Assembly (NCBI GenBank): GCA_002102555.1
Contig: MCFL01000004.1
Span: 248,001-312,000 of the forward strand
Origin: Catenaria anguillulae PL171
Taxonomy: Eukaryota > Blastocladiomycota > Blastocladiomycetes > Blastocladiales > Catenariaceae
Reading direction: 5' to 3'
Length of the DNA: 64,000 nt
Shown here: positions 25,938 through 39,200 of the stretch, one piece after another
Position numbering within the stretch: the stretch's first letter is position 1
How the letters are laid out: every line of letters starts with the position of its first letter
The notes under the pieces: generated by a model
What the model was told of the DNA's origin: nothing
The model's input: the letters and a program-made list of their open reading frames with translations, nothing else
Database searches by the model: none
Translations under genes and position numbers: made by a program

Positions 25938-28875
25938 ATGCAAGACACATCGAGCAATGATACCAAGCCCGTGGCCGGCAAACTGCCCACCTTCCTCTTT
26001 GACCATTCCAACGATACAAGCGCGACACGGATCGGCTCGCGTCATGGCTTGCGACGACAGCCCAGTCCCTTGGCTACACTCCAAAGACCAATGTGGCAAA
26101 GACCAAGGCCGGGAAGGCACCGGCTGGCGCATCTGCAGGCATGAATGGTCGACTCAAGGGCAAGGCGTGGAAGCTGGCAACACAGGCCGAGGCCGAGGCG
26201 GCCGAAGCAGCAGCGGCGGCGACACCCGATTCCGCCCTCGATCGCGACGCCGACCAGGATGATAACGCAAGCTGTACGATCGTCAGTGCGACCCAATTTG
26301 TCACGCTCGCCCGATTCATTGCTGCAAAACGGAATCCGCCTGTGGCAGTCCCGCCGCGCGTCATTGACTGGGCAGCCCGCGCCATTCGTGCTCGTAGGCA
26401 GTGTGCTGAATGGTTCCAGCTGCGTGCACTGGCTACGCTGGCGGATCCAGAAAACGGTCGCAGTGACTCGGTTCAAGTCGAGACGGAAAGGAGCAACAAG
26501 TCGCACGAGCACTTTATTGGGATCCTCGAGTCGGTCATTGCCATCCTTTCGCCAAGAATCAGGTCAGAGTATGGTACAGCTAAGGTCAACTTGGCGTCCA
26601 TTGCGGTTGAATTAGACGAGGGTCGATTTGCGGCGCTGGCGCAAGAGGAGATGCAGGCCGAGGCTGCCGGGCTTGCATGCGTCGATGGGCCAAGTTGTGG
26701 CGAAGTGGGCCCTCGAGTTGCCATTGAAGAACCGGTTTGTGCCTCCTGCATATTCTCCATCATCATCCACCACGCAGCCCGATGTCCACTTACCATGATT
26801 CTCAACGACCACAGAAACCGCCACCGGCCACCTCGGGTGATGTCGCAACCAGCGCTCGCGACGTCGCTCAAGCACTATTGAAGTTCATAGAAGCTTACAT
26901 GAACTTTTTGTCTGACGCGTAACAAGCACGGCAAGCTGCCTTGGTCGCTTGGAAGGAATATTATCTGACGGGCGAGCCGTCGCTCGAAATTGCCGGGCTC
27001 CTCACTACAGCCGCAGTGGATGTTGTTCAAGCCGATCACGATTGTCTTCGATCTCAGTATCCCATCTTCATGGATAACGAGCAAACGATTGCCGAATTGT
27101 TGGTCAACTTGAAGGTCACATTGGCCAAGCGGCCAGCGGGATCCACCGAACCGTTGCGTGTCCCTGGTGTCGAGCTTGACATTACCCCATCGAATGACAC
27201 CATGTCGGTCGCCTCGATTGTCAACTTGTTTACTGAGGGGTCTTGCCTGCATGCGCTCCTGGTTATTGATTGGCTTCAGGCTGGTCTGCAACTGGATGGG
27301 ACCGATGATGCAAGCCAAGGTGTGCATCCGTCATTACGAGATATGCCATCAATGAAGAATATGACAAGTGAAGTCATTGACAAGGTGGCGGGTAAGGCCT
27401 CGCAAATGGCAAAAGATTATTCTTTGTTGAAGGAGTTAGATCGGGTTTGGATGAGGTCGAAAACAGTCTAGCACGTTGCCTTTTCCTTGGCGATTGATCG
27501 TGGTTCCTTGCATCTGACTCAAATCCTCAATAGTACCCCGTTCTCTCCATTCATACCCGTCGTCGACACGCTTCAATCCATCTGTTCCGACCCAACCTAC
27601 ATCGTCCCATTTCCCAAACGCTTCGCCACGCAGCTCTACCTCGACATTTCCTTGATTTCTGTTGCCGTTTACCGTCACGACCGTGAGGCCGGGTATCTGA
27701 CCCGAATCCTCGACGATGTCTCGCTCAAATGCCACAACATGCTTCTATCCGTGTCCGATTGCCTCTCCCACGTTCCCGACATGAGCAACGAAACGCTTTC
27801 GCGCACCGAGCTGCTCACCATGCTTGAAAACCTCCGGTGCATTATTCCGTTCCCCCACGGTCGTGATGCCATGCTCAAAACATACGAGTTCAACCCCCTG
27901 CATCCGTGGGCCGCCAGTATGCTGTACGGCCGCGCGCGCAGCATGTTGCTTGATTACGTATGCGAGCTGGAGGAACGGGAGCCGTTCATTTACATGGCTG
28001 CATACCTGTACGCAGCAGTTGACCAAGGATTGCGTGATTTGGTGTTGTGAGCAACGGCGGTAAGTCAATGTCGTGGTGGCCGCTCATGGACAAGTACCTT
28101 CAGTTTTGGGGAAGGAACGCTTGTTTTACGGCAAGGACCCCGGATCCATGTCAGACGTGTACAAATCATTCATGTTGCAGATGGGGATGTCTGGCGTTGA
28201 CATGAAGCTGCGGCTTGCGCCACCAAATGGCCGGGAGGCGGCGATTTGGCATGGTATGACGGCGAGGGTAAGAGCAAGGGTTGAGCGCGATGGTCCTGTG
28301 TTTTCGATGGCGCCACTTGTGGATTGCGCATTGTCACCGGCATTCAAGGAGTTTATGCAGCGGTTTTCGAGTGCAACGATGTCGGACAAGGATGTCGCCG
28401 AGCACCTGCACCATCTTGGTGATTGCATCGTTCAAGTCCCAGGTGCTGACGACATGTCCAACAAGCACCAGCTCAAGTCGCTCGGCAGGTCAGATTACCT
28501 GAAGGTCATCCAATCCGAGCTCCGTCAGCACCAGCCCATGTATATGTTTCGCTTGACATGCTCCATCTGCGCGCTCAATCCTGCCGTGTGCTCAAGTGCC
28601 TCAGCAAGGCCTTTTCTCCCCACATGTCGCAGCTGTTACCTGGCTTTCCTAGCTTTCTCATTGGCTCTGACGATTTCAAGATGCAGGTCAGCCTCTTTAT
28701 TACCGTGCTGTCGTCACCGGACGGCCAAGGTGCAGCATACCACATTGCCCGGGCTATCAAGGTATACAAGGAAAAGGCTGCTGAGAGGCGACCCGTGATT
28801 CAAGGGATTCTCAAGAAGATTCGTGGATATGTCCGGGAAATGATGGTAGCAGACGACGTTAAGAGGGACATTTGA
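25938..28875 (+). pseudogene. DUF6604-type fungal protein, multiply disrupted
   Basis: The start at 25938 gives L-P-T-F-L-F-D, then after a one-base shift R-Y-K-R-D-T and W-L-A-T-T-A, the hallmark opening of fungal DUF6604 proteins. The region continues with F-V-T-L-A-R-F-I-A-A-K and P-P-R-V-I. An intron fits at 26735-26814. The frame to about 28050 includes Y-Y-L-T-G, T-A-A-V-D-V-V and a P-L-H-P-W-A-A block. A TAA interrupts it at 26920-26922, and a TAG at 27469-27471 is either a second stop or the end of an unusual intron. One-base losses occur near 25995, 28045, 28100 and 28545; the last segment ends at 28875. Both stops would be CAA/CAG codons after a C-to-T change. Function of the family is unknown. 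The in-frame stop makes true decay likely here. Confidence 0.6.
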
Positions 28876-29132
28876 TTGAATGGTCATTAATGGGGAGCCA
28901 AGTCAATTCCTTCTTTGTTTCCTCAAGCTTGCTTTCCCGTGATAGTCTAACATATGTTTTTCGTCGCTGTGTGCGTGCGTGTGTACGTGCTGTCTGACCT
29001 GCGTCGCCGATTTACATGTGAAGCCGTTGTCCCGTAATGCAATTTTTTCTATGCAATAAATCACTTGAAGCATTAACTTCTCCGCCGCCTTGCAGCTACA
29101 CTCCTCGGTGCCCAGGAGTCACACGGCCCGCC

Positions 29133-31274
29133 ATGAATCACGCGCACCCCTCACCAACGAAGCCGAGCCGATCCCCGGCCACACCTCCCGCCGACAATGT
29201 GCCCGTGGCCATGCCAGCCACATCTCACGACGACTCGGTGTACCGGCCCAATATTGACGCCCGGCGGCTGCGCAAGGCGTTCTTGCGGCGGACCATCGAC
29301 TATGCGGGCGGCCTCGTCATGCACTCACAGATCCGGCAACAGTTTCACGCTCCATCGCGCCGGCCATCGCGGGCGTTGCCGTATGTGCAACCCGACATTG
29401 AGTTTTTGGTCAATGTACGCATGTAATATTCGACAAGATGTTTTCCAAGCAGATCGAGTGACCGTCATCGTCACAACGGTACTGTAGGTGATGCCGCCGA
29501 CCGCCACGCCGGACCAGCCGGCCATTTCGGCAACGTCAAGGTTTGTGCACACGTCCATGAACAAGTACCGGACCTATGTCAACGTTGTGCGGGTACGCAC
29601 GCTGCATTGCGGCCACTTGATGTCTTTGAATGTCTAAAGACTCTAACCTACTTTTGTCGCGGACATCAACACGCAGTGGACACCCGAAGGGCGCCGCCTC
29701 ATCACAGGATCTGCCTCTGGTGAATTCACCCTATGGAACGGCCTGACATTCAACTTTGAAACCATCTTGCAAGCGCACGAATCATCAATCCGGTCCATGC
29801 GCTGGTCGCGCACGGGCACCTACTTGCTGTCTGGCGACAATCTCGGTGCTGTGAAATACTGGCAAGCCAACATGAACAACCTCAAAACCATTGCAACGCA
29901 CAAGGACGCGGTGCGCGGCATCTCGTTTTCGCCGTCGGACGCAAAGTTTGCCACGTGCTCGGACGACAAGACGGTCAAAGTGTGGTCGTTTCACACGGGC
30001 CAGTGCGAGCAGACCATGTTGGGTCATGGATGGGACGTCAAGTGTGTGGATTGGCATGGGTACAAGGGGATGGTCGCAAGTGGCAGTAAGGATAGTTTGG
30101 TCAAGTTGTGGGATCCGAGGATGGGCAAAGGTATCACGACGTTGCACGGGCACAAGAGCACGGTGCATGCCTTGCAGTGGAATCGGAACGGCAATTGGTT
30201 GCTCAGTGGGAGTCGCGATCAGACCATCAAGTTGTGGGATATGCGAGTGATGCGTGAGTGTGCCAACTTCAAGGGCCACCCAAAAGAAGTTTGCTGTACG
30301 TCATCAACGCTTGATCATTTCTCTCGCCGCTCACAGCCATGGATCTTCTCATGTCATGCTCACCATTGTATCTTGATCAATTGACAAACAGCTGTCGCCT
30401 GGCACCCGATCCAAGAATCCCTCTTTGCCTCTGGTGGTTCTGACGGCTCGCTCCACTATTGGCTCACGACCTCGCCCACGATGCCCATCTCGACCGTGCC
30501 CACGGCCCACGACGCAAACATTTGGGCACTCGACTGGCACCCGCTGGGCCACGTGCTGTGCACGGGCTCCAATGACTACGCCACCCGGTTCTGGACGCGC
30601 GAGCGGCCCGGCGAAGCCGAATTTGCGCCCGTCCGCGAACTTCTCGTGCCCAATCCGACAACGGGCGAAGTGGATGAGCGGTTGGTTGCGGCTGCAGCGC
30701 TAGAGCGTGATCGTGAGCGGGAGAGGAAAGAGGAAGGGGTGGGGGTAGGGTAGACGACGGAGCGTCGAGTTCCATGGCGGGGTCCACGGGCGGGTTTTAC
30801 TTGCCAGGATTCGGCACCATTGGGATTTTGAGTGATGGGACAATTGCTCCCGGCGGTGACTCGTCGTCACGGCCAGGCAGCCGGCTCGATAAGGATGACG
30901 GCAGCGATCTTGGTACAAGTAGTCGTGCCGGCTCGCCCGATGCGGCGGGTGCCCCGTGGCGCGCCGCTGCCCATCCGTCGCTTGCGGCGTTTGCGTCTTC
31001 GCCCGCACCTGGGGCAGATGGCGCCGCAGGAGCCGGAGGTGCGCCGCGTGCCAACATGACGGAGCGGGATATTGAGCGCGAAGAGATGCGCAAGCGGCGC
31101 AAGGAAATGTTTGACGATTTCTTTGGGCCGAGGCGCAGAGGTGGCGGGCCAAGGAGCCAAGGGCGTGAGCAGTTGGGTGGGACGGGGCAGTTGCCGCCGA
31201 GGGGTGGGAGTGCGATGGGGCAGGCGCCAGGTGGGGGTGGGGCTGGGGCTGGGGCTGGAACAGGAGGGCAGTAG
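29133..31274 (+). CDS. PFS2: WD-repeat polyadenylation factor Pfs2/WDR33
   Basis: Pfs2 is a scaffold of the cleavage and polyadenylation factor; with its partners it helps recognise the AAUAAA signal. The exons are 29133-29414, 29488-29592, 29677-30295 and from 30392. The N-terminus has D-Y-A-G-G-L-V-M-H and [10 protein letters not shown], then [11 protein letters not shown] and [14 protein letters not shown], diagnostic for this family. Seven WD repeats follow, with K-Y-W-Q, K-V-W-S-F, K-L-W-D and R-F-W-T. The frame ends at 30753 inside a G-rich run (GGGGTGGGGG). One added base there would continue into F-Y-L-P-G-F-G-T and a G-rich tail ending at 31274. The conserved L-P-G-F-G suggests the longer form is real and the break is a homopolymer error. 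Confidence 0.85.
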
Positions 31275-31654
31275 CCTGCGCATATGATTCGTAAAAACGT
31301 GCCTACATGTGTACTTCTTTTAGGCGTCAAATTTCTTTCAATACGGAAACGATGACAAATGGCATGGCGCTGCTTCCATTGCTTTACCATATGTACGAGC
31401 GGCAGGTCGACCGACACAACACAACGGAGAGATGTGTGTTTCGGCGGTGGCCGATCTGCTCATATCATAATAATGTACAAAATGAATCGATTTCCAATTT
31501 ACTAATAAAGCCATCATGTCGAGCAAGCGCAATGCACTGGCCCTGGCCTCATTCCGCTCAAGTCTGTCCGATCCCATGGCCGGCGCCTGCGCGCCCGCGC
31601 CCCTTCAACGCTCCACGAAACCGAAGAGGTCACTGGCACGCCTCCGTCCCGCCT

Positions 31655-31850
31655 ATTTTAGACCCTGCCCCGAGAACGCCCGTGAGCTTTTTCAATCTCC
31701 GCCATGCTGTGTTACGTCGTTGTGTCGAGCGTGCCTATGGCGTCCTAAAAAGTCGCTTCCCCATTTTGAGTCGCCGTCGCCAGCCCTCGACCTTCGCCGG
31801 GCCTGCCAAGAAGAACGTGACAACAACAATATACCTGCTCCACCGGCCCG
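31655..31850 (+). mobile_element. PIF/Harbinger transposase remnant
   Basis: A short region encodes F-N-L-R-H-A-V-L, then V-E-R-A-Y-G-V-L-K-S-R-F-P-I-L, the signature close to the last catalytic acidic residue of HARBI1/PIF-Harbinger DDE transposases. The preceding P-E-N-A-R-E-L-F also fits the family but sits one frame away, so the copy is frame-broken. The other catalytic residues and terminal repeats are not found within about 1 kb, so this is a dead fragment. Confidence 0.6.
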
Positions 31851-32155
31851 ACACGACCAGGTTGTTCGAGCCCGCTACTACCGGATTGGTATCAGCTGTA
31901 AGTTCTTGTGCTCCTCCAGCGAACGTTGTTGGCGGGTCTTTGGACGCAGAAAAGGAAGGAGACTTGGCGGGCATTGCCGTACAACCGGTCGAGTACGCGA
32001 CGGCATCACCACAAGCGCAACAGCGGCATGCGGTCAAGGTGACAAGCAAGAGGTGCGGACGTGCTTCATTATTGTCTTTTTTTTCCGACACCGCTGGTAT
32101 CCGCATGTGATAATCTGACCTTGGAACCTTTCATTGGATCGATCAACTTTGCGCA

Positions 32156-32612
32156 GATGGCTCAGCTCCTGCGCACCATGATCATGGCGATGGACGAGGC
32201 CGAGGCGACCGAGGCATGCAAAGCACTGTATGCTTTCGTCAAGACCATGAAAAAAGACCAGCCCAAGGACGTATGCGACAGCTTCGATACAACTTTGGAG
32301 CATTGGTGCAAGAAGAATTACTCTTTCGCCCGGTCATACCAAGTGGAGCCGAGCCGCCGTGACGGCATGACCTCCGAGGCTGAGATTTGGTTTGGCAAGA
32401 ATTCCAACCTGGGGATCATTTCAATGACGCCGGTGGAAAGGGTCAAGCGGTTCTTTGTGTATCAAGACGAGCTCGAGGCGGAGCTCGGTGCCATGCTCCA
32501 GTCCAACGGTCCAAGTACCCGATCGGACGGCTTTGCAGCGACACGGCTCCAAGCCGCTCGCAATGCCGCGCAAAGGTTCGTCGTTCACATTCGTTTATCG
32601 AAGCGATCATGA
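32156..32612 (+). CDS. Hypothetical protein, possibly incomplete
   Basis: An ORF from the ATG at 32156 (M-A-Q-L-L-R-T-M) encodes about 150 residues. It is largely helical, with charged segments, a central W-C-K-K-N-Y-S and an E-L-E-A-E-L-G-A-M stretch. The frame also runs upstream through L-E-P-F-I-G-S-I-N-F, so the true start may be earlier, and a donor-like GTTCGTC near 32575 could lead into another exon. I recognise no domain. It lies between the transposase remnant and RPN2 and could be part of the same decayed element or an independent gene. Confidence 0.35.
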
Positions 32613-32973
32613 CCGGGGAGACGAAGTCGGGCCGAGGCATGGACCCGGTGACAGAACAGGTGGTATGTTGTCGACCTATTTCTTGAAACGGGGGCATGCT
32701 GACCTCTGACCACTCTTCCCTGCTGTTGTGTACCTGCAGTGGGAAATGTTTTTTACTCTCAATACACTGGTGCATCGTCTTCAGTCCCCGCGTGGTTTGG
32801 CAAGCTTGGATGGGTGTGCGGCTCTGAGCACATAATGACACACAGTCAATCAATCCGCATAAACATGAGATGCATTTCCGACCAACGGAGAAGAATATGA
32901 ATGCCGCAAAAAGCATGAACACTTGAAATCTCAATATCGACAACCACTGCTACCCCCCGTCATACAAACTGCT

Positions 32974-35835
32974 TCACTCATCAAACGGATACTCGAACGG
33001 CGCGGGCGGCTCAGGCTCCGGTTCGGCATCCGCGGCCTCACCAGCGGCCCCCTCGGCGGGCTTGGGCTTGCTGGCATTCAACTCGATAAACTCGGGCTCA
33101 AAGCCATCCTGGCCCTCCTTGGTACACTCGAGCACGAGAATCCCGGAATGCCGCGTCTTCTTCACGGGCACGTACCCGGCCGCCGCATCAAACTGGACAT
33201 GCTGCTCCTGTCCGGGAACCACACGCGTCAAGTTCTCCTTCTTTTCCGACGCAGGCTCCTTCTTCTTCTTCTTGGCCGCCGCGGCTCCGCCGTCCTTGGT
33301 AGCGTCAGCCGATGCGTCCGCCATTTCCACATCCTGTGTGCCCGTGGCCGTCGTGGGCGACGCGGGTGTGCTGGCCGCGGGCGCATCCACGTCCATGCCC
33401 GTCCCGTCCCCGCCCTCCTTCTTCTTTGCCCTGGCCTTTGCCTTTGCCGTGGTCGACAGCGTCATCTGCACCTTTTCGACCTTTTCCGTTGTGGGCGGCG
33501 CCGTGGGTGCCGGATACGCAAACAAGCTCGGGCGCGCGGCCGACGTGAACTCAAACTTTGGCACGCGCAGCTTTGCGTCAAGACCAATGAGTGCCGTGGG
33601 CGTCAGCGTCAGCGACAAGAAGAGCGTCAAGGGGTACCAGGTCCAGTACTGCAAGAACACGGCCATGCCGACCACGGCCAGCATCGAGTTTGTGCCCGAC
33701 CGCGTGCGCAGCGAAATGTTTGCGTTGCGGCCACCCGCGTCCAAAATGCCTTGGGCGAGCACGGCACCAAACTTTGCGAGCTGCGCCTCGTGCTTGTCCG
33801 ACACTACCTTGGCCAGATGCGCACGGAACTGCGTCACCTTGGAGGACGTGTGCTGCATCATGATCATGGCTTGCGCAATGAGTGCACCTTGGCGCACAAA
33901 GTCCACCGAGTCCTTGAGCAGCGGCTCGAGTAGGGCAAGTGCGTCGCCCAAATGCGTCGACGCACACGAAATGCCGAGCGCCATGCACGCGCCATACCGG
34001 ACATTCGGGTTGAAGGATTCCGAAAGCAGCTCCACAACGCGCGGCACCTGCGTGGGCGTGTTGCTGAGCACGAACCCGATGGACGTGACCGCAGCCCGAC
34101 GCACATCGTCGTTCACGTCCGACACGGCCACGTGCAGCAAGCGCCGCAGGGCCTTGTTGTTGCCCGTGCCCGCATACGCCATGGCCACGGCGTAAATGCC
34201 GCCGTACCGCACCAGGGCGTCCTTGTCGGCCAACAGCAAATCGATGGTGGAATCGGCCTCTTCCTCCTTACCGTACATGATGAGTGCTGCACCCAGCGCC
34301 GTGCCGCGAATGATCTTTTCATGCTGCGTCTCGTGCGCGTACTGCACCATCTCGTCCACGGCGCCCTTGTTGCCCGTGCCCACCATGACGAGGCCCATGG
34401 CCAACCCGGCCGCCTCGCCCGCAACCGCCGAGTCGGTAAATAGTGTGGCCTTGAGCTGCTCGTACAAGTCCGGGGTTGCCGTGGCCATGCCCGACACGCC
34501 AATGCCCAGGCACGCACCGTGCTGCAGCGTCTCGTCGGCCGCGTCCTTGAGTGCTTGCCTCAAATAGGTCAGCGGCTGTGCGTGGTTGGCGTTCATGAGG
34601 CCCAAAGCGTACAGGGCCCCACCCTCCGAGTACGGCGACCCGGCCACGCCTTGTTGCGGCAAGTAGGGCTTTAGCAGCGCCATCGAGTGCTCGAGGTTGC
34701 CCTTGTGAATCACGCCGAGGGCGGCCGTGGCCGAAAACTTTGACCAGTTGTTTGCGCGTGACAGCCACTCGAGATTGTCGCGAAGAAACTGGTCGCACGT
34801 GGTGCCGGCATTCATGAGCGCATTGCCAAAGGTCACGGCAGAGTGGTACAGAGACGACCGCCCGTCGAGCATGTTCTTGGATTGCTTGAGGATGAGCAGG
34901 TCAGAGTGGTTGTTGCGGTGCAGAAACTCGAGGTGAAGTTGAATGGTCATGGTCCCGTTGAGAATCTTTTGAAAATGGTCGGCGTGATCGGCCGGCAGAC
35001 TCGAGTCGCTCGCGTCCGAGCCCGAGCTCGACGTGAGCAAGAGCTGGGTCACATTCCGCAAAAACTGTTGGGTGGCGGATTCTTCGAGATCAAATGCGAG
35101 CTGGAGCGCTAGAAGGTAATGCTTTGGGGAGCCCTTTGCGAGCTTGCCAAGCAAATCGGCACATCCTTGTACATCCTCAAGTGCCACGAGGCAATGGCCC
35201 ATGGCCAAGTAATCGGGCTCGCTGAGCTCCGAGTACAACTGGACGAGCAACCGGAGCACTTGGTTGCGGAACCCGCGGTGCTGGACGACATTGAGCGCGC
35301 ACTCGAGCACATACTGCAACAACTCGCCCGAAGCGCCCATTTTGATACTGTCCTGAATCACGTCCAAACGGCGCGCCTCGAGTGCAATGCCAATGGCCTG
35401 GCGAAATTCGCCGTCGGCAAAGCACCGCTTGAACATGCGCTCGACCACCTCCTCGAGGGCCTTGTCAATGGCGGCCACGGCGCCGCCCTCAAACTGCTGG
35501 ATGCGCAGGGCAATGTACTTGTCAATGCATTTGGCAATGATGGTCTCGACAAACTGCGACTTTGCGGCGAGATCAAAGAGCGGGCCGGCGCCGAGGGCAA
35601 ATGTGAGCGAGTCGTCAAAGTCGCCCAAGTGGTAATAGACCTTGGCGGCAACGAGGGCCGCGAGATGGCGGTGCTGGAACGCCTTGTTCTCGTAGAGGAC
35701 TTCAATGTCGGCGAGCGAGTCGGCAATCTCGGCCCAGAACTGGTCGACGAGCGTGTCGAGGTGGGTGAGCGCGTGGTGTTTGAGCGTGTCGTCGTGCTCC
35801 GAGAGAAGGGCAACGAGGCCGCCTACAGTTGACAT
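32974..35835 (-). CDS. RPN2: 26S proteasome regulatory subunit Rpn2/PSMD1
   Basis: A single uninterrupted exon encodes 953 residues, the normal size for Rpn2. The N-terminal helical region ([10 protein letters not shown], then F-W-A-E-I-A-D-S-L) leads into the toroid of PC repeats, each with a G-x-x-x-A-L-G pattern, for example [15 protein letters not shown] and G-A-C-M-A-L-G-I-S. The C-terminal part contains an acidic/K-rich low-complexity insert and a final beta-rich domain with P-G-Q-E-Q-H-V. Rpn2 is a base subunit of the 19S particle and binds the Rpn13 ubiquitin receptor through its C-terminus. It is divergently transcribed from MAK21 across 446 bases. No frame breaks. Confidence 0.93.
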   Translation of the reverse strand: MSTVGGLVALLSEHDDTLKHHALTHLDTLVDQFWAEIADSLADIEVLYENKAFQHRHLAALVAAKVYYHLGDFDDSLTFALGAGPLFDLAAKSQFVETIIAKCIDKYIALRIQQFEGGAVAAIDKALEEVVERMFKRCFADGEFRQAIGIALEARRLDVIQDSIKMGASGELLQYVLECALNVVQHRGFRNQVLRLLVQLYSELSEPDYLAMGHCLVALEDVQGCADLLGKLAKGSPKHYLLALQLAFDLEESATQQFLRNVTQLLLTSSSGSDASDSSLPADHADHFQKILNGTMTIQLHLEFLHRNNHSDLLILKQSKNMLDGRSSLYHSAVTFGNALMNAGTTCDQFLRDNLEWLSRANNWSKFSATAALGVIHKGNLEHSMALLKPYLPQQGVAGSPYSEGGALYALGLMNANHAQPLTYLRQALKDAADETLQHGACLGIGVSGMATATPDLYEQLKATLFTDSAVAGEAAGLAMGLVMVGTGNKGAVDEMVQYAHETQHEKIIRGTALGAALIMYGKEEEADSTIDLLLADKDALVRYGGIYAVAMAYAGTGNNKALRRLLHVAVSDVNDDVRRAAVTSIGFVLSNTPTQVPRVVELLSESFNPNVRYGACMALGISCASTHLGDALALLEPLLKDSVDFVRQGALIAQAMIMMQHTSSKVTQFRAHLAKVVSDKHEAQLAKFGAVLAQGILDAGGRNANISLRTRSGTNSMLAVVGMAVFLQYWTWYPLTLFLSLTLTPTALIGLDAKLRVPKFEFTSAARPSLFAYPAPTAPPTTEKVEKVQMTLSTTAKAKARAKKKEGGDGTGMDVDAPAASTPASPTTATGTQDVEMADASADATKDGGAAAAKKKKKEPASEKKENLTRVVPGQEQHVQFDAAAGYVPVKKTRHSGILVLECTKEGQDGFEPEFIELNASKPKPAEGAAGEAADAEPEPEPPAPFEYPFDE

Positions 35836-36281
35836 CGTGGTGAATGGTAAGATCTTGCTCTGTCATCATTCATCAATCAAGGGCCAGCCTGGCGCGTACC
35901 GGCGGATGAGAGGGCGGCCATGGTAAGGCGATGAGGGCAAGGCGGGTTGGAGCGGCGGTAGGCGGGCGGGAGACGCAGATCGGGAGAAAGTGCGCGCAAT
36001 GCGATGGGTTTCGTGGATGATTCCGTCTGCGCGACAATGGCATTCGTATCTCACATTACTGACGCTAATCATTGATGATGATTTGGTGCGAATGAGCTGG
36101 CTGATCGTTCGTGGTCTGTTGCTGACAATGAGACTGCTCACACGACATCACGTGAATCTGGAATGCGTATCCTGTCCTTGATTGGAGTATGGCCATGATC
36201 AGACATGCGGAATCGCCCGGATGATTGAAGGCACGCAGGATTATGATGCACATGTAAACCGGTGCCAAACCCAACGTAACA
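35836..36281. other. Divergent promoter between RPN2 and MAK21
   Basis: This stretch separates two head-to-head housekeeping starts (35835 minus, 36282 plus). No TATA element at the expected distance and no yeast-type proteasome control element are evident. Confidence 0.5.
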
Positions 36282-39200
36282 ATGCCTCGCCCACCCAACA
36301 ACAAGCCCGGCGTTCCCGCGGCCAAACCGCGCAAGCCCGTGGCCCCCGCCTCGGCCACCAACCGCTACCTCATCACGCCACACCCAGTATGGCACGAAAT
36401 TGACCCGGAAACACAGCCTGGCCGCAAGTCCCACTCGTCTGCTGCAGGCACTGCGGCCTCCACTGCCGACGGCGCCCGCCGCGACGTCAACGGCATGCTG
36501 CTGCGTGGCACGGACTTGCTCAAGGACGAGGGCAAGCGCTTCTCGTCCGACAAGTCGCGCACGGGCGGTGATGCCGCATTCATGCGCACTATCTTGTCGG
36601 GCGGTACGCTGTCGGATCGCGTCAGTGCTCTCACGCTGCTCGTGCAGAGCTCGCCCGTGCACAACATGTTGGCGCTCGAGCAATTGTTCAACTTGGCGAA
36701 AAAGAAGAATCGCCGGATGGTCACGCTTGTGGTGGATGCACTCAAGGATCTGCTGACGGGTGGCGGTTTGTCGAGTGGAGGTGTGGGTGCTGCTGGTTTG
36801 CTGCCGTCGGACCGTAAGCTGCAATACTTTGTGGATCTGGTCGCAAATATCCCTCGCCCGTCGGACGCCCAGCTCGTCATGTTTGCGTTCGAGGACCGCC
36901 TCAAGCGCCTCGTATTTGAGTTCCTCGGTTCGCTCGAGCAGCTCTCGCACGACCCACTCACCTACATTCGCTCCAAGGCAACATCCGTCTTTCTCGACAT
37001 GCTCGCTGCCAAACCCGAGCAAGAAGCCAACCTGCTCAAGCTACTCGTCAACAAGCTCGGCGACCAGGACCGCAAGCTCGCCGCCAAGGCCAGTTTCCTG
37101 CTACACCAGCTCACGACCGAGCACCACCCGGCCATGAAGCTTGTTGTCGTCAAGGCCATTGAAGAGTTTATGCACCGCCCACATGTGGGTGCCCGTGCCC
37201 ACTACTATGCCGTGATTACGCTCAATCAGCTCATGCTGTCGCACGACGAGGTTGCGGTCGCACGGTACCTGGTCGATGTGTACTTTGGCTTCTTCAACAA
37301 GCTTGCCAACGAGTCGCGGTCCAATTCGGCAGGTGACAGCAGCAACAACAACAAAAAGGACAAGAAGGCCGAATCGATAGCCTCGCCCATTGATCACAAG
37401 ATTCTGTCTGGCCTGCTCACGGGTGTCAACCGCGCCTTCCCTTACGCCAAGGATGCGCTGATTGCCGAAGACTTGCAGGCGGCACAAAACTCGGACAAAA
37501 TCCAAGTCACGACCGATAAGAAGAAGGCCAAGGCCGCGCTCGCCTCCGCAACCCCAACTTCTGGCTCTGCCCCATCTGCACTCACAACCCACCTGACCTC
37601 GCTCTTCAAAATCACCCACCACCCCTTCTTCCCTGTCCGCGTGCAAGCGCTTTCGCTCATCTTCCAAGTTGTCCAATCCAAGCCCGACATGCTCGGCCGG
37701 TACTACCGGTCGCTGTACTCGACGCTGCTGGACGCGCGCCATCTTGTTTCCGCCAAACAACTCTCCCTGTTCCTCAACCTCGTGTACCGATCCATCAAGG
37801 CCGACGCCAACATTGACCGCGTGCAAGCCTTCTTGAAACGCGTGCTGCAACTTGCGGCGCACGACCGGCACGCCGGGTTTGCCATTGGCGCGCTGTGGAT
37901 GGTGGCCTTGCTCATGCAACAACGGCAGGGCGCGCAAGCTACGGCCGTGTGGAACATGATCAACTTGGCCGAGGACGAGGCGCCCTTGGGTAAGGCGTAC
38001 GACCCGATGCATCGCACGCCAGAGTTTGCGCATGCGGGCACGGCGTGCATGTGGGAGCTTGTGGCACTCGCAAACCATTTCCATCCGTCGGTCCAGGTGT
38101 TTGCTGCGGCGCTCTTGGCGGGCAAGCCGCTGGCTATGCCTGAAGGTGTTGACCCGTTGGATACGTTTACGCTGGCAAAGTTTTTGGACAAGTTTGTGTA
38201 CAAGAAGCCAAAGAAGAACAGTGGCAAGAAGGGCGGACGGGGAGATGCCGGCGGCAAGAGTGTGGTGGCGGGAGCTATGGGCGGGCGCACCAGTTTCTTG
38301 CCCGAGGAGGATGCAGAGGCGGCCGCGGGCAAGGCTGGCGGCGCAAAGGGCAAGGTCACAAAGATCAAGATTGGCAGCGTGGGCACACTTATGAACTCGG
38401 AAGGGTTTGTCAAGAAGCATGTGTCTGAGGTTGCTGCAGACGAGGTACCGCCATTGATTCTCCTCGGTTTTGATTCACTTTCGCGACTGGTTTTTGACTG
38501 ACCCTTTTTTTTTCACTTTAGCTCTTTTTCCATCAATTTTTCACGAAGCAATCCCAACTGCGCCCCAAGAAGCATGCGTCGGCCGAGCAAAAGGCCCTCG
38601 AGGACGCATTCGACATTGCCAACGACGGCGACGACGCGTGGAACCCGGACGCGGCCGGATCCGACGAGGATGTCAACGAGTCGGATTTGGAAGAAGGCGA
38701 TGCCGATGCGGGCAGCGACATGGACGAGGACGAGATTGAGCGCGCCATTCGCGCATCGTCGGGATTCTCAAAGTCACATTTGCCGGATGATGCCGACGAC
38801 GAAGATATGGATGACGACGAGTTGGAGGCGCTCAAGGCCGGGATGGCCGAGGCAAGTGATGACGAGGATGAGGGTGGCGAGGGATGGGTCATGGATGAGG
38901 ACGTGGGCCAAGAGCACGCAGGTGGGGAAGACGACGAGGAGGATATGATTGATCTCGAGGCCGCCTTTGCAGATGCCGCAGGTATGAGTGACGACGAGCA
39001 AGGTGAGGGCGATGTGGATGCCAAGGTCAACTTTGATGACGAGCAGGACGGTTACGATTCTGATGGTACGCGACCCATTGCCATTCCCGATTGGTGTCAT
39101 GCTATTCTAACACGTCCCATGCTTTCTTTATTGTAGAGGAAACCATGTCACGCCGCAAAAAGAAGAAGCAAGACAAGGCCAAGCTCGGCTACTCGTTGTC

